DNA of 64,000 bases from contig CAWEKD010000005.1 in the NCBI GenBank assembly GCA_963809545.1, positions 434,001 through 498,000 on the forward strand, written 5' to 3'. Both the position numbers and the translations under genes were made by a program. The stretch is from Natronosporangium sp035305625. GTDB lineage: Bacteria; Actinomycetota; Actinomycetes; Mycobacteriales; Micromonosporaceae. The notes under the pieces are model-generated. The model searched no databases. It had not been told where the DNA came from and saw only the letters and a program-made list of their open reading frames with translations. Below are positions 56,960 through 64,000 of this stretch, one piece after another. Each line of letters begins with the position of its first letter. Positions within the stretch are counted from its first letter, which is position 1.

Positions 56960-57778
56960 CTAGTGAGATTCGACGGCCAGGTCAAAGGTGGAAGCCCCGC
57001 GATAGCCGAGTTGCTTGCTGATGCTCTCCGCCGCGGCGACCAACCGCTCCCCGTGGGCCTCACACACGCCGGCGTCGAACCGGTCTCGGGGACCACACAA
57101 CGAAATGGATCCCCACACCTCACCATTGGCGTCCCGCACCACGGCGGCCACGCTGCCCGCCCCCGGCTGCCGCTCGCCCACACTGATCGCGAACCCCCGG
57201 CGCCGAATCCGGCGCAGTTCGTCCCGTAGCTGCGACGTGACGGTGATAGTCGCCGGCGTCAGGCTGTTCAGCTCGTGGCTGTCGAGGTAACGGTCGATCT
57301 CCTCCTGGGTCAACCCCGCCAGGATCGCCTTGGAGGAGGCCCCGGCGTGAAGCGGATGGCGGCTACCGAGTTTCACCCGCATGTGGACCTCATGCGGGGA
57401 TACCACCTGGTCGATGTAAACCCTGGACCATCCCTGACGCATGGAGAGAGTGGCGGTCTCACCGGTCTCCGCCACCAGCCGCTCCAGGTGCGGCCGCGCC
57501 ACCACCGGCACGTCCAACGAACGGAGGGCCGCCAGCCCTAGCGTCAAGGCGCCCGCCCCAAGTCGGTACTGCTTGGTGGTGTCGTCGAAGTCCAAGAAAG
57601 CGGCGCCGGTCAGCTCCTTGAGGATGCGATGGGCGACCGCCTTCGGCAAGCCCAGATCACGTGCGATCGCCGAGACCCCTAGCGTCTCCGGCGCTCGCTC
57701 AGCGAGCAATTCGATGACACTCAGGGCCCGCAGCAGCCCGGACCGATTGCCACTGTCAACCCGCAGTGAGGTGTCCAT
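56960..57778 (-). CDS. IclR-family transcriptional regulator
   Basis: 272 residues. Winged helix: GLLRALSVIELLAERAPETLGVSAIARDLGLPKAVAHRILKELTGAAFL. Effector domain: GLAALRSLDVPVVARPHLERLVAETGETATLSMRQGWSRVYIDQVVSPHEVHMRVKLGSRHPLHAGASSKAILAGL, RGFAISVGERQPGAGSVAAVVRDANGEVWGSISLCGPRDRF. IclR proteins usually sense a catabolic intermediate and control neighbouring degradation genes, so it probably controls the 51-57 kb run. An imperfect inverted repeat near 57798-57828 may be its operator. Confidence 0.92.
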   Translation of the reverse strand: MDTSLRVDSGNRSGLLRALSVIELLAERAPETLGVSAIARDLGLPKAVAHRILKELTGAAFLDFDDTTKQYRLGAGALTLGLAALRSLDVPVVARPHLERLVAETGETATLSMRQGWSRVYIDQVVSPHEVHMRVKLGSRHPLHAGASSKAILAGLTQEEIDRYLDSHELNSLTPATITVTSQLRDELRRIRRRGFAISVGERQPGAGSVAAVVRDANGEVWGSISLCGPRDRFDAGVCEAHGERLVAAAESISKQLGYRGASTFDLAVESH

Positions 57779-58257
57779 TTCCGCTACCTTCCAGACGGTG
57801 TGATACGCCGCGATGACGTATTACGCACAGGCGAAGTGGGCGGACATGCCCATGACCTTGAGATGCTGCCAGGTGCGCCTCGCCGCCATGGGTATGCTCG
57901 CCCGCCTCCACGGACCATGAACCAATCGATATGGTCGCCGGCTGTCTCCACTCCGTAGACACTCCGTCACTATGTGGAGTCGCCTAGCTCCCGCCGACCG
58001 CGCCAGGACCTGCCGCCTCCGGTCCGTCCCGTCGCTGTCTCTTCGCTGGGTACGGTCTGTGGCTCACCGCCAAGCTCATCGAGCGCCACCCCATCGCATA
58101 CTGCTCACAGAAACGATGTTCGGATCTCAGGAACGGTAGCACTCGATGCGATGGTCAACAACAGAACCGTTCGAGCCCACTCCGCCATCCGTCCGGGCCC
58201 GATGGGCACCTCCGCTGCCTCGGGGCAGCCACCGCGTGGAAATGATCGACCTGGCAA
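57779..58257. other. Gene-free stretch upstream of iclR, downstream of ohr
   Basis: 479 bases. Close to iclR there is an imperfect inverted repeat (GTGTGATACG at about 57798 against CGTATTACGCAC to 57828) that could be an operator. Further on I see a short direct repeat ACTCCGT (57951 region) and otherwise no conserved reading frame. Codon pattern is unlike the neighbouring genes, so a small decayed gene cannot be excluded. Confidence 0.5.
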
Positions 58258-58689
58258 TCACCTGACCTGGGTGGTCACCTCGGTGTTACCGGCGATCGCC
58301 CGACTGAAGGGGCACACCTCGTGGGCGGCTTCGGCGAGCTCCTGCACTAGCTGTTTATCCGTGTCAGGCACCTCGACCGTGAGCGCTACCCGAATGCCGT
58401 ACCGTCCCGCGCTGTCCGTACCTAGTGTTACGTCGGCGGTCACGCGGGTGTCTCCTAGCGCGTGCTTGCGTTCCCGCGCAACCACCCCGAGTGCCGACGT
58501 GTAGCAAGCGGCGTAGGCAGCGGCGAACAGCTGCTCCGGGTTGGTCGCGCCGCCCGGACCGCCGGTCTCCCGAGGCGCCTGCAGAGGGAGATCAAGAATC
58601 TTGTCCGATGACCGCGCGATGCCCCCTCGACGCCCTCCGGTGACCTGCACCGTAGCGGTGTACAAATCCTTGATCAACTTAACGGCCAT
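58258..58689 (-). CDS. Organic hydroperoxide resistance protein (Ohr/OsmC family)
   Basis: 143 residues from the ATG at 58689. Ohr motifs: peroxidatic Cys62 in AAAYAACYTSALGVV and resolving Cys126 in AAHEVCPFSRAIAGN. NPEQLFAAAYAACY with Glu52 and the Arg near position 20 complete the active site. It reduces organic peroxides at the expense of lipoylated proteins. It lies 103 bases from the hydrolase gene in the same direction, so it may be read from the importer operon or alone. Upstream extension to 58962 runs into the hydrolase gene and was rejected. Confidence 0.92.
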   Translation of the reverse strand: MAVKLIKDLYTATVQVTGGRRGGIARSSDKILDLPLQAPRETGGPGGATNPEQLFAAAYAACYTSALGVVARERKHALGDTRVTADVTLGTDSAGRYGIRVALTVEVPDTDKQLVQELAEAAHEVCPFSRAIAGNTEVTTQVR

Positions 58690-58792
58690 GGTGCCCTCCG
58701 CTACTGTCGACCCGCTACCACATTGGAAGAATGTCCATATGAAGGGAAATTCGGAACAGCATGCGTGTACCCGCCTGCCCACGGTGCCGACT

Positions 58793-59605
58793 TCATGCGG
58801 CACCGATGATCGGAGCGAGGAAGTCCCGTAGCACCTTCGCGAACTCTTCCGGCCGCTGCTCCGCGACGAAGTCAGTTGCTTCGTCGAGCACGACGGTCTG
58901 GGCACCAGGGAGGCAGGCGCGCGCACGCTCGTACATGTAGGCCACACGATCGGCACCCCCACCGATCAGCAGCGTGGGGACCTGCAACCTCGCTAGCGCC
59001 GGTCGCAATTCGTACCGCCAGATGCTGCGGTATCCGGTGGCGAAATCGGGCCCGGCCGAGAGGTAGTCGTGGACCAGCTCTGTGAGCAGTTCTGGCGGCG
59101 CCCACGGATATTCACCCTGGATCCGCTGCCAGATCCACTTCAGATGCCCCCCGTCCCGGTCAACCTGGTAAGGCGGAGCGAACGATGCCAACCGGTCCCG
59201 CTTCTCCTCCTCGGTGTAGACGGGCAGCCCATACACCATCAGCGCACTGACCCGGTCCGGCCGACTGGCCGCCGCGTCCACGGCAAACACTGAACCGGTC
59301 GCTCTCCCGAACAGCGCGAACGTCTGCGCGCCCCACCAGTCGGCGAACTCGAACAGCATGCGACTGTAGTCCGCCACTTCCCACTCATATGCCGGTGGAT
59401 CAGACTCGCCGTACCCCGGGGTGTCCAGCGCCACCGGCTGGACCAGGTCGGCCAGCTGCGGCAGCAGCCGCTGGAATCGCCGTGACGATAGCGGGGACTG
59501 ATGCAGCAGCAGCAACAAGGGCCGCTCCTCGGAGCCGGTGAACGTGCGGAAGTGCACCCGGCCACTCGACAACTGCGCCACGCCACAGCTGAGGACACCG
59601 GTCAC
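58793..59605 (-). CDS. Alpha/beta-hydrolase-fold protein lacking the catalytic Ser and His
   Basis: 270 residues. The fold is clear: ERPLLLLLHQSPLSSRRFQRLLPQLADLVQPVALDTPGYGESDPP, the cap region, and VPTLLIGGGADRVAYMY with Asp. The nucleophile elbow, however, reads LFGRATGSVFA with Ala102 where GxSxG needs Ser. The C-terminal LDEATDFVAEQRPEEF has Asp245 where the catalytic His (usually GHF) belongs. It is therefore probably not a hydrolase in the normal sense. It overlaps the DppF-type gene by 4 bases, so it belongs to the importer operon. Confidence 0.85.
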   Translation of the reverse strand: MTGVLSCGVAQLSSGRVHFRTFTGSEERPLLLLLHQSPLSSRRFQRLLPQLADLVQPVALDTPGYGESDPPAYEWEVADYSRMLFEFADWWGAQTFALFGRATGSVFAVDAAASRPDRVSALMVYGLPVYTEEEKRDRLASFAPPYQVDRDGGHLKWIWQRIQGEYPWAPPELLTELVHDYLSAGPDFATGYRSIWRYELRPALARLQVPTLLIGGGADRVAYMYERARACLPGAQTVVLDEATDFVAEQRPEEFAKVLRDFLAPIIGAA

Positions 59606-60603
59606 CGCGCACCTCCCGCACCGACAGAGGAGGTGGACATGTCCGTGGGGGAGGGGCGGCCTTCCAGATTGATACAGGCAGCGGTATGGCCCTCACCGAC
59701 CGGCTGATGCGCCACTGGGGCGATGCCACATTCCGGCTGCTCGACTGGGCAGCGGCCGGTCAGCGGACAGCCGGTGGGAAGTTGGGTCGGGCTCGGGATC
59801 TCTCCCCGCAACGGGAAGTGTGGTCGCTTCTCGTTCGGGTCCAGCGACAACGCTGCCGACAGCAATGCCCGGGTGTAGGGGTGGCGGGGATTGGACAGTA
59901 CCTCCCGGGTTGGCCCGGTCTCCACGATCATCCCCAGGTACATCACCGCCACCCGGTGACTGAAGTGAGAGACCGTATGGATGTCGTGGGAGATGAATAC
60001 GTATCCGATGCCCAGCTCTCGTTGCAGCTCACCCAGCAACTGGAGCGTCTGTGCCCGTACTGAGACATCCAGCGAGGAGGTGGGTTCGTCCAGCACCACC
60101 AGGCTTGGCCGCGTGACGATCGCACGGGCGATACCGACCCGTTGCTGCTGTCCCCCGGACAGTTGTCGAGGAAACCGGTCGAGATACTGCTCCCCGAGGC
60201 CGACCCGCTCCAATGTCTCCACCACCCGGGAGCGCCGCTCCTGCGCTGACATGGAGGTGTGGATCCGCAACGGCTCCTCGACGATCGCTCCTACGCGCAT
60301 GCGAGGGTTGAGCGACTCGAACGGCTCTTGGAAGACCACCTGCAGCTTGGCTCGTAACCTGCGCAGTTCGCTCTTGCTTAGCGACTTCATGGGTCGGCCG
60401 CCGAAGATGACCTGTCCGGACGTGGAATGCAGTAGTCCGAGTACCAGCCGGCCGACGGTCGACTTACCTGAGCCGCTCTCGCCGATCAGCGCCAAAGTCT
60501 CGCCGGCATCCACTGTGAAGGAAACATCGTTGACCGCGTACACCGGCGGCTTGGAGCCACGGTGGAAGACATGCTTCAGGCCGATTACCTCAAGTAGTGG
60601 CAT
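59602..60603 (-). CDS. ABC transporter ATP-binding protein, DppF/OppF type (second importer)
   Basis: 333 residues. Walker A GESGSGKSTVGRLVLGL, Q-loop VFQEPFESLNPRMRV, signature LSGGQQQRVGIARAIVTRPSLVVLDEPTSSLD, H-loop FISHDIHTVSHFSHRVAVMYLG. The oligopeptide C-terminal domain has PTGCPLTGRCPVEQPECGIAP, with its Cys pattern. Overlaps the DppD-type gene by 14 bases. Sequence differs clearly from the first importer's DppF (QEPFESLNP against QDPLSSLDP), so it is not a recent duplicate. Confidence 0.92.
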   Translation of the reverse strand: MPLLEVIGLKHVFHRGSKPPVYAVNDVSFTVDAGETLALIGESGSGKSTVGRLVLGLLHSTSGQVIFGGRPMKSLSKSELRRLRAKLQVVFQEPFESLNPRMRVGAIVEEPLRIHTSMSAQERRSRVVETLERVGLGEQYLDRFPRQLSGGQQQRVGIARAIVTRPSLVVLDEPTSSLDVSVRAQTLQLLGELQRELGIGYVFISHDIHTVSHFSHRVAVMYLGMIVETGPTREVLSNPRHPYTRALLSAALSLDPNEKRPHFPLRGEIPSPTQLPTGCPLTGRCPVEQPECGIAPVAHQPVGEGHTAACINLEGRPSPTDMSTSSVGAGGAR

Positions 60604-61402
60604 GACTCTCCTCCCGCAGCGCGTCCGGCGAATCCGCCGATGCCTTGAGCAGCTGACGGGTGTAGGGGTGGGTGGGATTGGCGAACACGTCCTTCACGGT
60701 GCCGGTCTCCACCACCTCTCCGGCCCGCATCACCACGATGTCCTGGCAGTATTGCGCCACCACACTCAGGTCATGGGTGATGAGCAGCATCGACCGATTC
60801 TTCTCGCGAATCAGCCCATCAATCAGTTCCAATACCTGCCGCTGGACGGTGAGATCCAGCGCGGTGGTCGGCTCATCGGCTACGAGCAGCGTGGGGTCGA
60901 GCGACATCACCAGGGCGATGACTACCCGCTGGGCCATCCCCCCGGACAGCTCGTGGGCGTACCCGTTCAACACCCGCTCCGGCCCCGCCACCCCGACCGA
61001 GCTGAGCCCCTCCAGCGCCAACTGGTACGCCTCCTTGCTGGAGATTCTCCGGTGGGCACGGAGCGCGTTGTAGAACTGTTTCTTGATCGGCAGGATGGGA
61101 TTCAAGGCCCCGAAGGGGTTCTGGGCCACGAACCCGATCCGCGCACCTCGGATCTTGCGTAGCTCTCGCTGGCTGAGCTTCAACAGATCGCGACCCTCGA
61201 AGATGGCGCTGCCCTCGACCACCCGGCCCGGTGGACGGACCAGCCCCAGGATCGACCGGACAGTAACCGACTTACCCGATCCGGTCTCACCGACGAGACC
61301 GACCGCGCGACCGCGTCGGATGCGGAAGCCGACCCCATGGACCACGAGGTTCCCATTGAACTCGGTCTTCAGACCCGAGACCGTAAGCAGGTCGTCACTC
61401 AT
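60590..61402 (-). CDS. ABC transporter ATP-binding protein, DppD type (second importer)
   Basis: 270 residues, shorter than the usual 320-340 because the Cys-containing oligopeptide tail is missing after the dimer interface (NPTHPYTRQLLKASADSPDALREESHATT). The ATPase core is intact: Walker A GETGSGKSVTVRSILGL, Q-loop FVAQNPFGALNPILP, signature LSGGMAQRVVIALVMSLDPTLLVADEPTTALD, H-loop LITHDLSVV. ATG at 61402, overlapping the DppC-type stop by 8 bases. Confidence 0.92.
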   Translation of the reverse strand: MSDDLLTVSGLKTEFNGNLVVHGVGFRIRRGRAVGLVGETGSGKSVTVRSILGLVRPPGRVVEGSAIFEGRDLLKLSQRELRKIRGARIGFVAQNPFGALNPILPIKKQFYNALRAHRRISSKEAYQLALEGLSSVGVAGPERVLNGYAHELSGGMAQRVVIALVMSLDPTLLVADEPTTALDLTVQRQVLELIDGLIREKNRSMLLITHDLSVVAQYCQDIVVMRAGEVVETGTVKDVFANPTHPYTRQLLKASADSPDALREESHATT

Positions 61403-62234
61403 CAGAGAACCTCCGCTGGATACCGTCGGCCAGCAGGTTGAGCGCCGCTACCGTCGTGAACACCGCGATGCCCGGAGCGGTAGCGATCCACCATTGCCCC
61501 AGCGCGACGTTTGCGCCACCGTCCCGGATCATCGATCCCCAGGTCGGCTCCGGCGGGGAGACTCCCACGCCGAGGAAGTTGAGAGCCGCGATGACGATGA
61601 CGGCGTTCGCCGCGGCGAGTGACACCTGCACCAGGCACACGTCGATCACATTGGGGAGCATGTGACGGAACATCACTCTGGCCGGCCGGGCCCCGATCGC
61701 ATGCGCCGCCTCGATGTATCGACTCTCTCGCAGGGCGAGTGCTTCACTCCGTACCAGTCGGATGAAGCGCGGCACATTGATAATCAAGATCGCATAGATG
61801 ACGTTCTGGATCGCGTTGCCGGAGAACGAGACAATCGTCACCGACAGTACGATCAAGGGAAAAGACTGGAAGGCATCCAGCACCCGCATCGCGCGCTCGC
61901 CGAACTTGCCTTTCCTACTGATGACCAGGCCGATCGCCGCCCCAACCACGAGGGACGCAAATGCTCCGCCGAGCGCAAGCGGCATGTCTCGCCGGCCAGC
62001 TGCGATCACTCGACTGAATACATCGAACCCGTTCACATCGGTGCCGAACCAGTGTGTACCACTGGGAGGCAGGAGTGTGCTGGTGGAATCTGGCTCGGTG
62101 GGATCGTACGGCAGCGGGAGAAAGAACGCACATGCCAGCATGCACAGCAGGATTCCCCCGCCTACGACCATTCCTTTGGCGCCCGGCTCGGCCAGCCAGT
62201 TCCGCCGGGCCGGCGCTGTGGTGGTCTTACTCAT
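61395..62234 (-). CDS. ABC transporter permease, DppC type (second importer)
   Basis: 279 residues from the ATG at 62234 (MSKTTTAPARRNW). Membrane segments include GMVVGGGILLCMLACAFFLPL and LALGGAFASLVVGAAIGLVIS. The DppC signature DSTSTLLPPSGTHWFGTDVNGFDVFSRVIAAGRRDM is present, and the EAA loop is SRYIEAAHAIGARPARVMFRHMLPNVIDVCLVQ. It overlaps the DppB-type gene by 8 bases, so translation is coupled. Confidence 0.92.
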   Translation of the reverse strand: MSKTTTAPARRNWLAEPGAKGMVVGGGILLCMLACAFFLPLPYDPTEPDSTSTLLPPSGTHWFGTDVNGFDVFSRVIAAGRRDMPLALGGAFASLVVGAAIGLVISRKGKFGERAMRVLDAFQSFPLIVLSVTIVSFSGNAIQNVIYAILIINVPRFIRLVRSEALALRESRYIEAAHAIGARPARVMFRHMLPNVIDVCLVQVSLAAANAVIVIAALNFLGVGVSPPEPTWGSMIRDGGANVALGQWWIATAPGIAVFTTVAALNLLADGIQRRFSDE

Positions 62235-63243
62235 ACGAGATCCTCGGGTCAAGCAATAGCACCAGAATGTCCAACACAAGGAAGATGACCAGGGTCAGCG
62301 CCCCACACGTCAGCACGAATCCCTGGATGATCGGCACATCCAGCCGGAGCACCCCTTCCAGGCCCCACTGTCCGAGCCCGCGCCAATTGAAAATGGTTTC
62401 CAAGATAGAGGCGCCACCCAGTAGCGATCCAAACAGGATCGCCACATAGGTCAGAATCGGCGTTCGCCCGGCCAGGTAGGCGTAATGGACCACCCGCCAC
62501 TCCGGCAGACCGCAGGCGCGCGCGAACTCCACCTGCGGGGCGATCAGTGCGCGCCCCATCACGCTTCGGGTGGTCTTGGCGAAGTACGCGGCATAAGCCA
62601 CCCCCAGTGCTGTCACTGGGAGGATCGCATGCCCGAACAGGTCGGCGAAAGTATCGAACTCCCCCGCGATGAGGCTGTCGAGCATCATGAACCCAGTTAC
62701 GCGGGGAGGGTTGGCGGTACCCAGGTCCAGCCGCCCCACCGGCGCCGGCACCAGGCGCATCAGATAGAAGACGAAGTAGATGAGGATCAGCGCCAGCAGG
62801 AAGTCCGGAGTCGACTGCAGCGCCGAGGTAACGGTCTTGCCGATCTTGTCGGGAAAGCGATTGCGAAAATAGCTACCGACCGTGCCGATCGTCATGCCGA
62901 TGACCAGCGCCACCGCCAGCGACATCAAGATCAGCTCGATCGTGCTGGGTAGATACCGAAAGATCTCGTCTCGCACCGGCTGACCGCTGAAGAACGAGGT
63001 GCCGAGATCCCCCTTGAGCACCTTCGCCCAGTAGTCCACATAGCGCTGATGAAAAGGCTTGTCCACCCCTAGCTGCTCATTGACCATCGCTACCTGCTCT
63101 GGACTGGCCGCGTCCCCTAGGATGGTCAGCGCGGGGTTTGAAGGCAGCAGCGAGGTCAACAGCGACGCCATGCTGACCAGGACGAACACTGAGACCGGGA
63201 TGATAGCCAATCGCTTGGCAACGTAGATGAGCAAACGTCGCAT
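62227..63243 (-). CDS. ABC transporter permease, DppB type (second importer)
   Basis: 338 residues. N-terminal LIYVAKRLAIIPVSVFVLVSMASLLTSLLPSNPAL, GVDKPFHQRYVDYWAKVLKGDLGTSFFSGQPVRDEI, and EAA loop EFARACGLPEWRVVHYAYLAGRTPILTYVAILFG. Six membrane segments are expected. No substrate-binding protein gene is inside the window. Since the operon continues upstream past the SDR gene, it may lie beyond the right edge. Confidence 0.92.
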   Translation of the reverse strand: MRRLLIYVAKRLAIIPVSVFVLVSMASLLTSLLPSNPALTILGDAASPEQVAMVNEQLGVDKPFHQRYVDYWAKVLKGDLGTSFFSGQPVRDEIFRYLPSTIELILMSLAVALVIGMTIGTVGSYFRNRFPDKIGKTVTSALQSTPDFLLALILIYFVFYLMRLVPAPVGRLDLGTANPPRVTGFMMLDSLIAGEFDTFADLFGHAILPVTALGVAYAAYFAKTTRSVMGRALIAPQVEFARACGLPEWRVVHYAYLAGRTPILTYVAILFGSLLGGASILETIFNWRGLGQWGLEGVLRLDVPIIQGFVLTCGALTLVIFLVLDILVLLLDPRISYE

Positions 63244-63259
63244 GCTGTCCCCTCAGTAA

Positions 63260-64000
63260 TCAGATGATCGTCGCGCCGCCATCAACGAACAGCGTCTGTC
63301 CGGTCACCAGGCGCGCCGCTGGGGAGGCAAGCCACACCACGGCCTCAGCCACATCACTCGCCTGCACCATTTGACCCATCGGGATGGACGCCAACTTTTC
63401 TCGCATGTAGTCCGGATTGTCGCGAACGTCAGCGGTCATCGCCGTCGGGACGATGGTGGGGCCCACTGCGTTGACCCGGACCTTGTCTTGCGCCCACTCC
63501 AGGGCGAACACCCGGGTCATGTGGATGATCGCGGCCTTGCTCACCGCATACGCCGCCGAACCTTTCACCGCGATCAGACCAGCGGTGGAGGCGAGATTCA
63601 CCACCGCCCCTTGCCGCTCCCGCAGGGCGGGATATGCGGCAACGGACATCCGGTAAGTGCCGTTGAGGTTGGTGTCTACCACATCGAGCCAGGTGCTCTC
63701 CGGCATCTCTACGGTGTTGCCTCGCGCATTGACACCGGCGTTGTTGACCAGTATGTCCAGACCGTCGAAGTCGGCCACGACATCCTTCACCAACCTCTGG
63801 CAGGAAGCTGAGTCGCGGATATCCACGTGATACGCCTGCGCGGTGATTCCGTGCGCCTCCGCCAAGGAGGTGGCCACCTCCGCGGTCCGTTCCCTCGGCC
63901 CCAGGTCCGCCAGCGCGAGGTTCACCCCATCAGCGGCGAGGCGGCTAGCGATCGCGGCGCCGATCCCTTGTGCCGCTCCAGTGACGAGCGCAACTCTGCG
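63260..64000 (-). CDS. Short-chain dehydrogenase/reductase (N-terminus cut by the window end)
   Basis: 247 residues visible, lacking only the first few. The cofactor motif is VALVTGAAQGIGAAIA (TGxxxGIG). Then DILVNNAGVNARG (NNAG), VVNLASTAGLIAV with the catalytic Ser, and SAAYAVSKAAIIHMTR with Tyr and Lys of YxxxK. The C-terminus QTLFVDGGATII is classical for SDRs. The GADLG/LADLGP region suggests NAD(H) preference weakly. First visible gene of the importer operon, 17 bases before the DppB-type gene. It may oxidise a hydroxy-acid or alcohol in the pathway. Confidence 0.93.
   Translation of the reverse strand, partial: RRVALVTGAAQGIGAAIASRLAADGVNLALADLGPRERTAEVATSLAEAHGITAQAYHVDIRDSASCQRLVKDVVADFDGLDILVNNAGVNARGNTVEMPESTWLDVVDTNLNGTYRMSVAAYPALRERQGAVVNLASTAGLIAVKGSAAYAVSKAAIIHMTRVFALEWAQDKVRVNAVGPTIVPTAMTADVRDNPDYMREKLASIPMGQMVQASDVAEAVVWLASPAARLVTGQTLFVDGGATII

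Noticed and set aside
57756..57962. 68-codon minus-strand frame upstream of iclR
   Set aside because: Low-complexity His/Gly-rich text without a family or ribosome site; it overlaps the likely iclR promoter.
1..64000. CRISPR array, insertion sequence, prophage or attachment-site signals
   Set aside because: No regularly spaced repeats, transposase, integrase or phage structural gene was found. The tRNA-Ser genes have no duplicated 3' ends nearby.

Overview
The window is high-GC actinobacterial chromosome, most like the Micromonosporaceae. Indicators are the mycothiol gene mshD, an orphan GlnR, an HbhA-like coat protein, DUF2516, a DUF1416/sulfurtransferase pair, frequent GTG starts and GTGA/ATGA overlaps. 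Gene order is shared with mycobacteria in several blocks: HTH-hbhA-DUF2516, SRP RNA-dnaX-YbaB-recR, lysC-asd, and mshD-glnR-LmeA-like-sulfurtransferase-DUF1416-FABP-PabC. No phage, integrase, insertion sequence or CRISPR array was seen. The genus cannot be fixed from the sequence alone.

Layout. 1-8 kb: a partial membrane protein, an alanyl-tRNA editing hydrolase, the HTH/HbhA/DUF2516 group, an asparaginase-BKACE pair, YgfZ with a Fur-family repressor, and an exported lysozyme-like protein. 7.7-12.2 kb: two tRNA-Ser genes, the SRP RNA, dnaX, YbaB and recR. 12.3-18.2 kb: a complete oligopeptide ABC importer operon. 18.5-23 kb: a decayed DUF4143-type ATPase, an HNH nuclease, and leuA with a leucine-rich leader peptide. 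24-26.5 kb: lysC-asd. 26.5-35.8 kb: a stress and redox block with Hsp20, a universal stress protein, flavodoxin, a DsbA-like thiol protein, MauE/DoxX, a P-type ATPase, a nucleotidyltransferase, a BON protein and a phosphoesterase. 35.8-44.1 kb: mycothiol, nitrogen-control and sulfur genes, including a cysteine-rich upstream peptide. 44.2-47.4 kb: one 1064-residue protein joining an Endonuclease Q-like PHP/zinc module to a UvrD helicase. 48.6-51 kb: a pair of CNNM/CorC transporters.

51-64 kb is an accessory catabolic island read almost wholly on the minus strand. It encodes a cyclic-amide hydrolase (hydantoinase type), a cyclase-family hydrolase, a MmgE/PrpD protein, a CaiB CoA-transferase, a CitE-like lyase, an IclR regulator, Ohr, an alpha/beta-hydrolase-fold protein that lacks its catalytic residues, a second peptide-type ABC importer, and an SDR cut by the window end. 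Together they suggest uptake and stepwise degradation of a cyclic or amide-containing small molecule through a CoA ester. The substrate is not evident.

Seven single-base frameshifts (dppC, dppD, four in the ATPase, leuA) all fall between 15.1 and 21.3 kb, and none was seen elsewhere. This is either local assembly error or local gene decay. The most unusual single gene is the EndoQ-UvrD fusion. The best regulatory finds are the Leu and Cys leader peptides.
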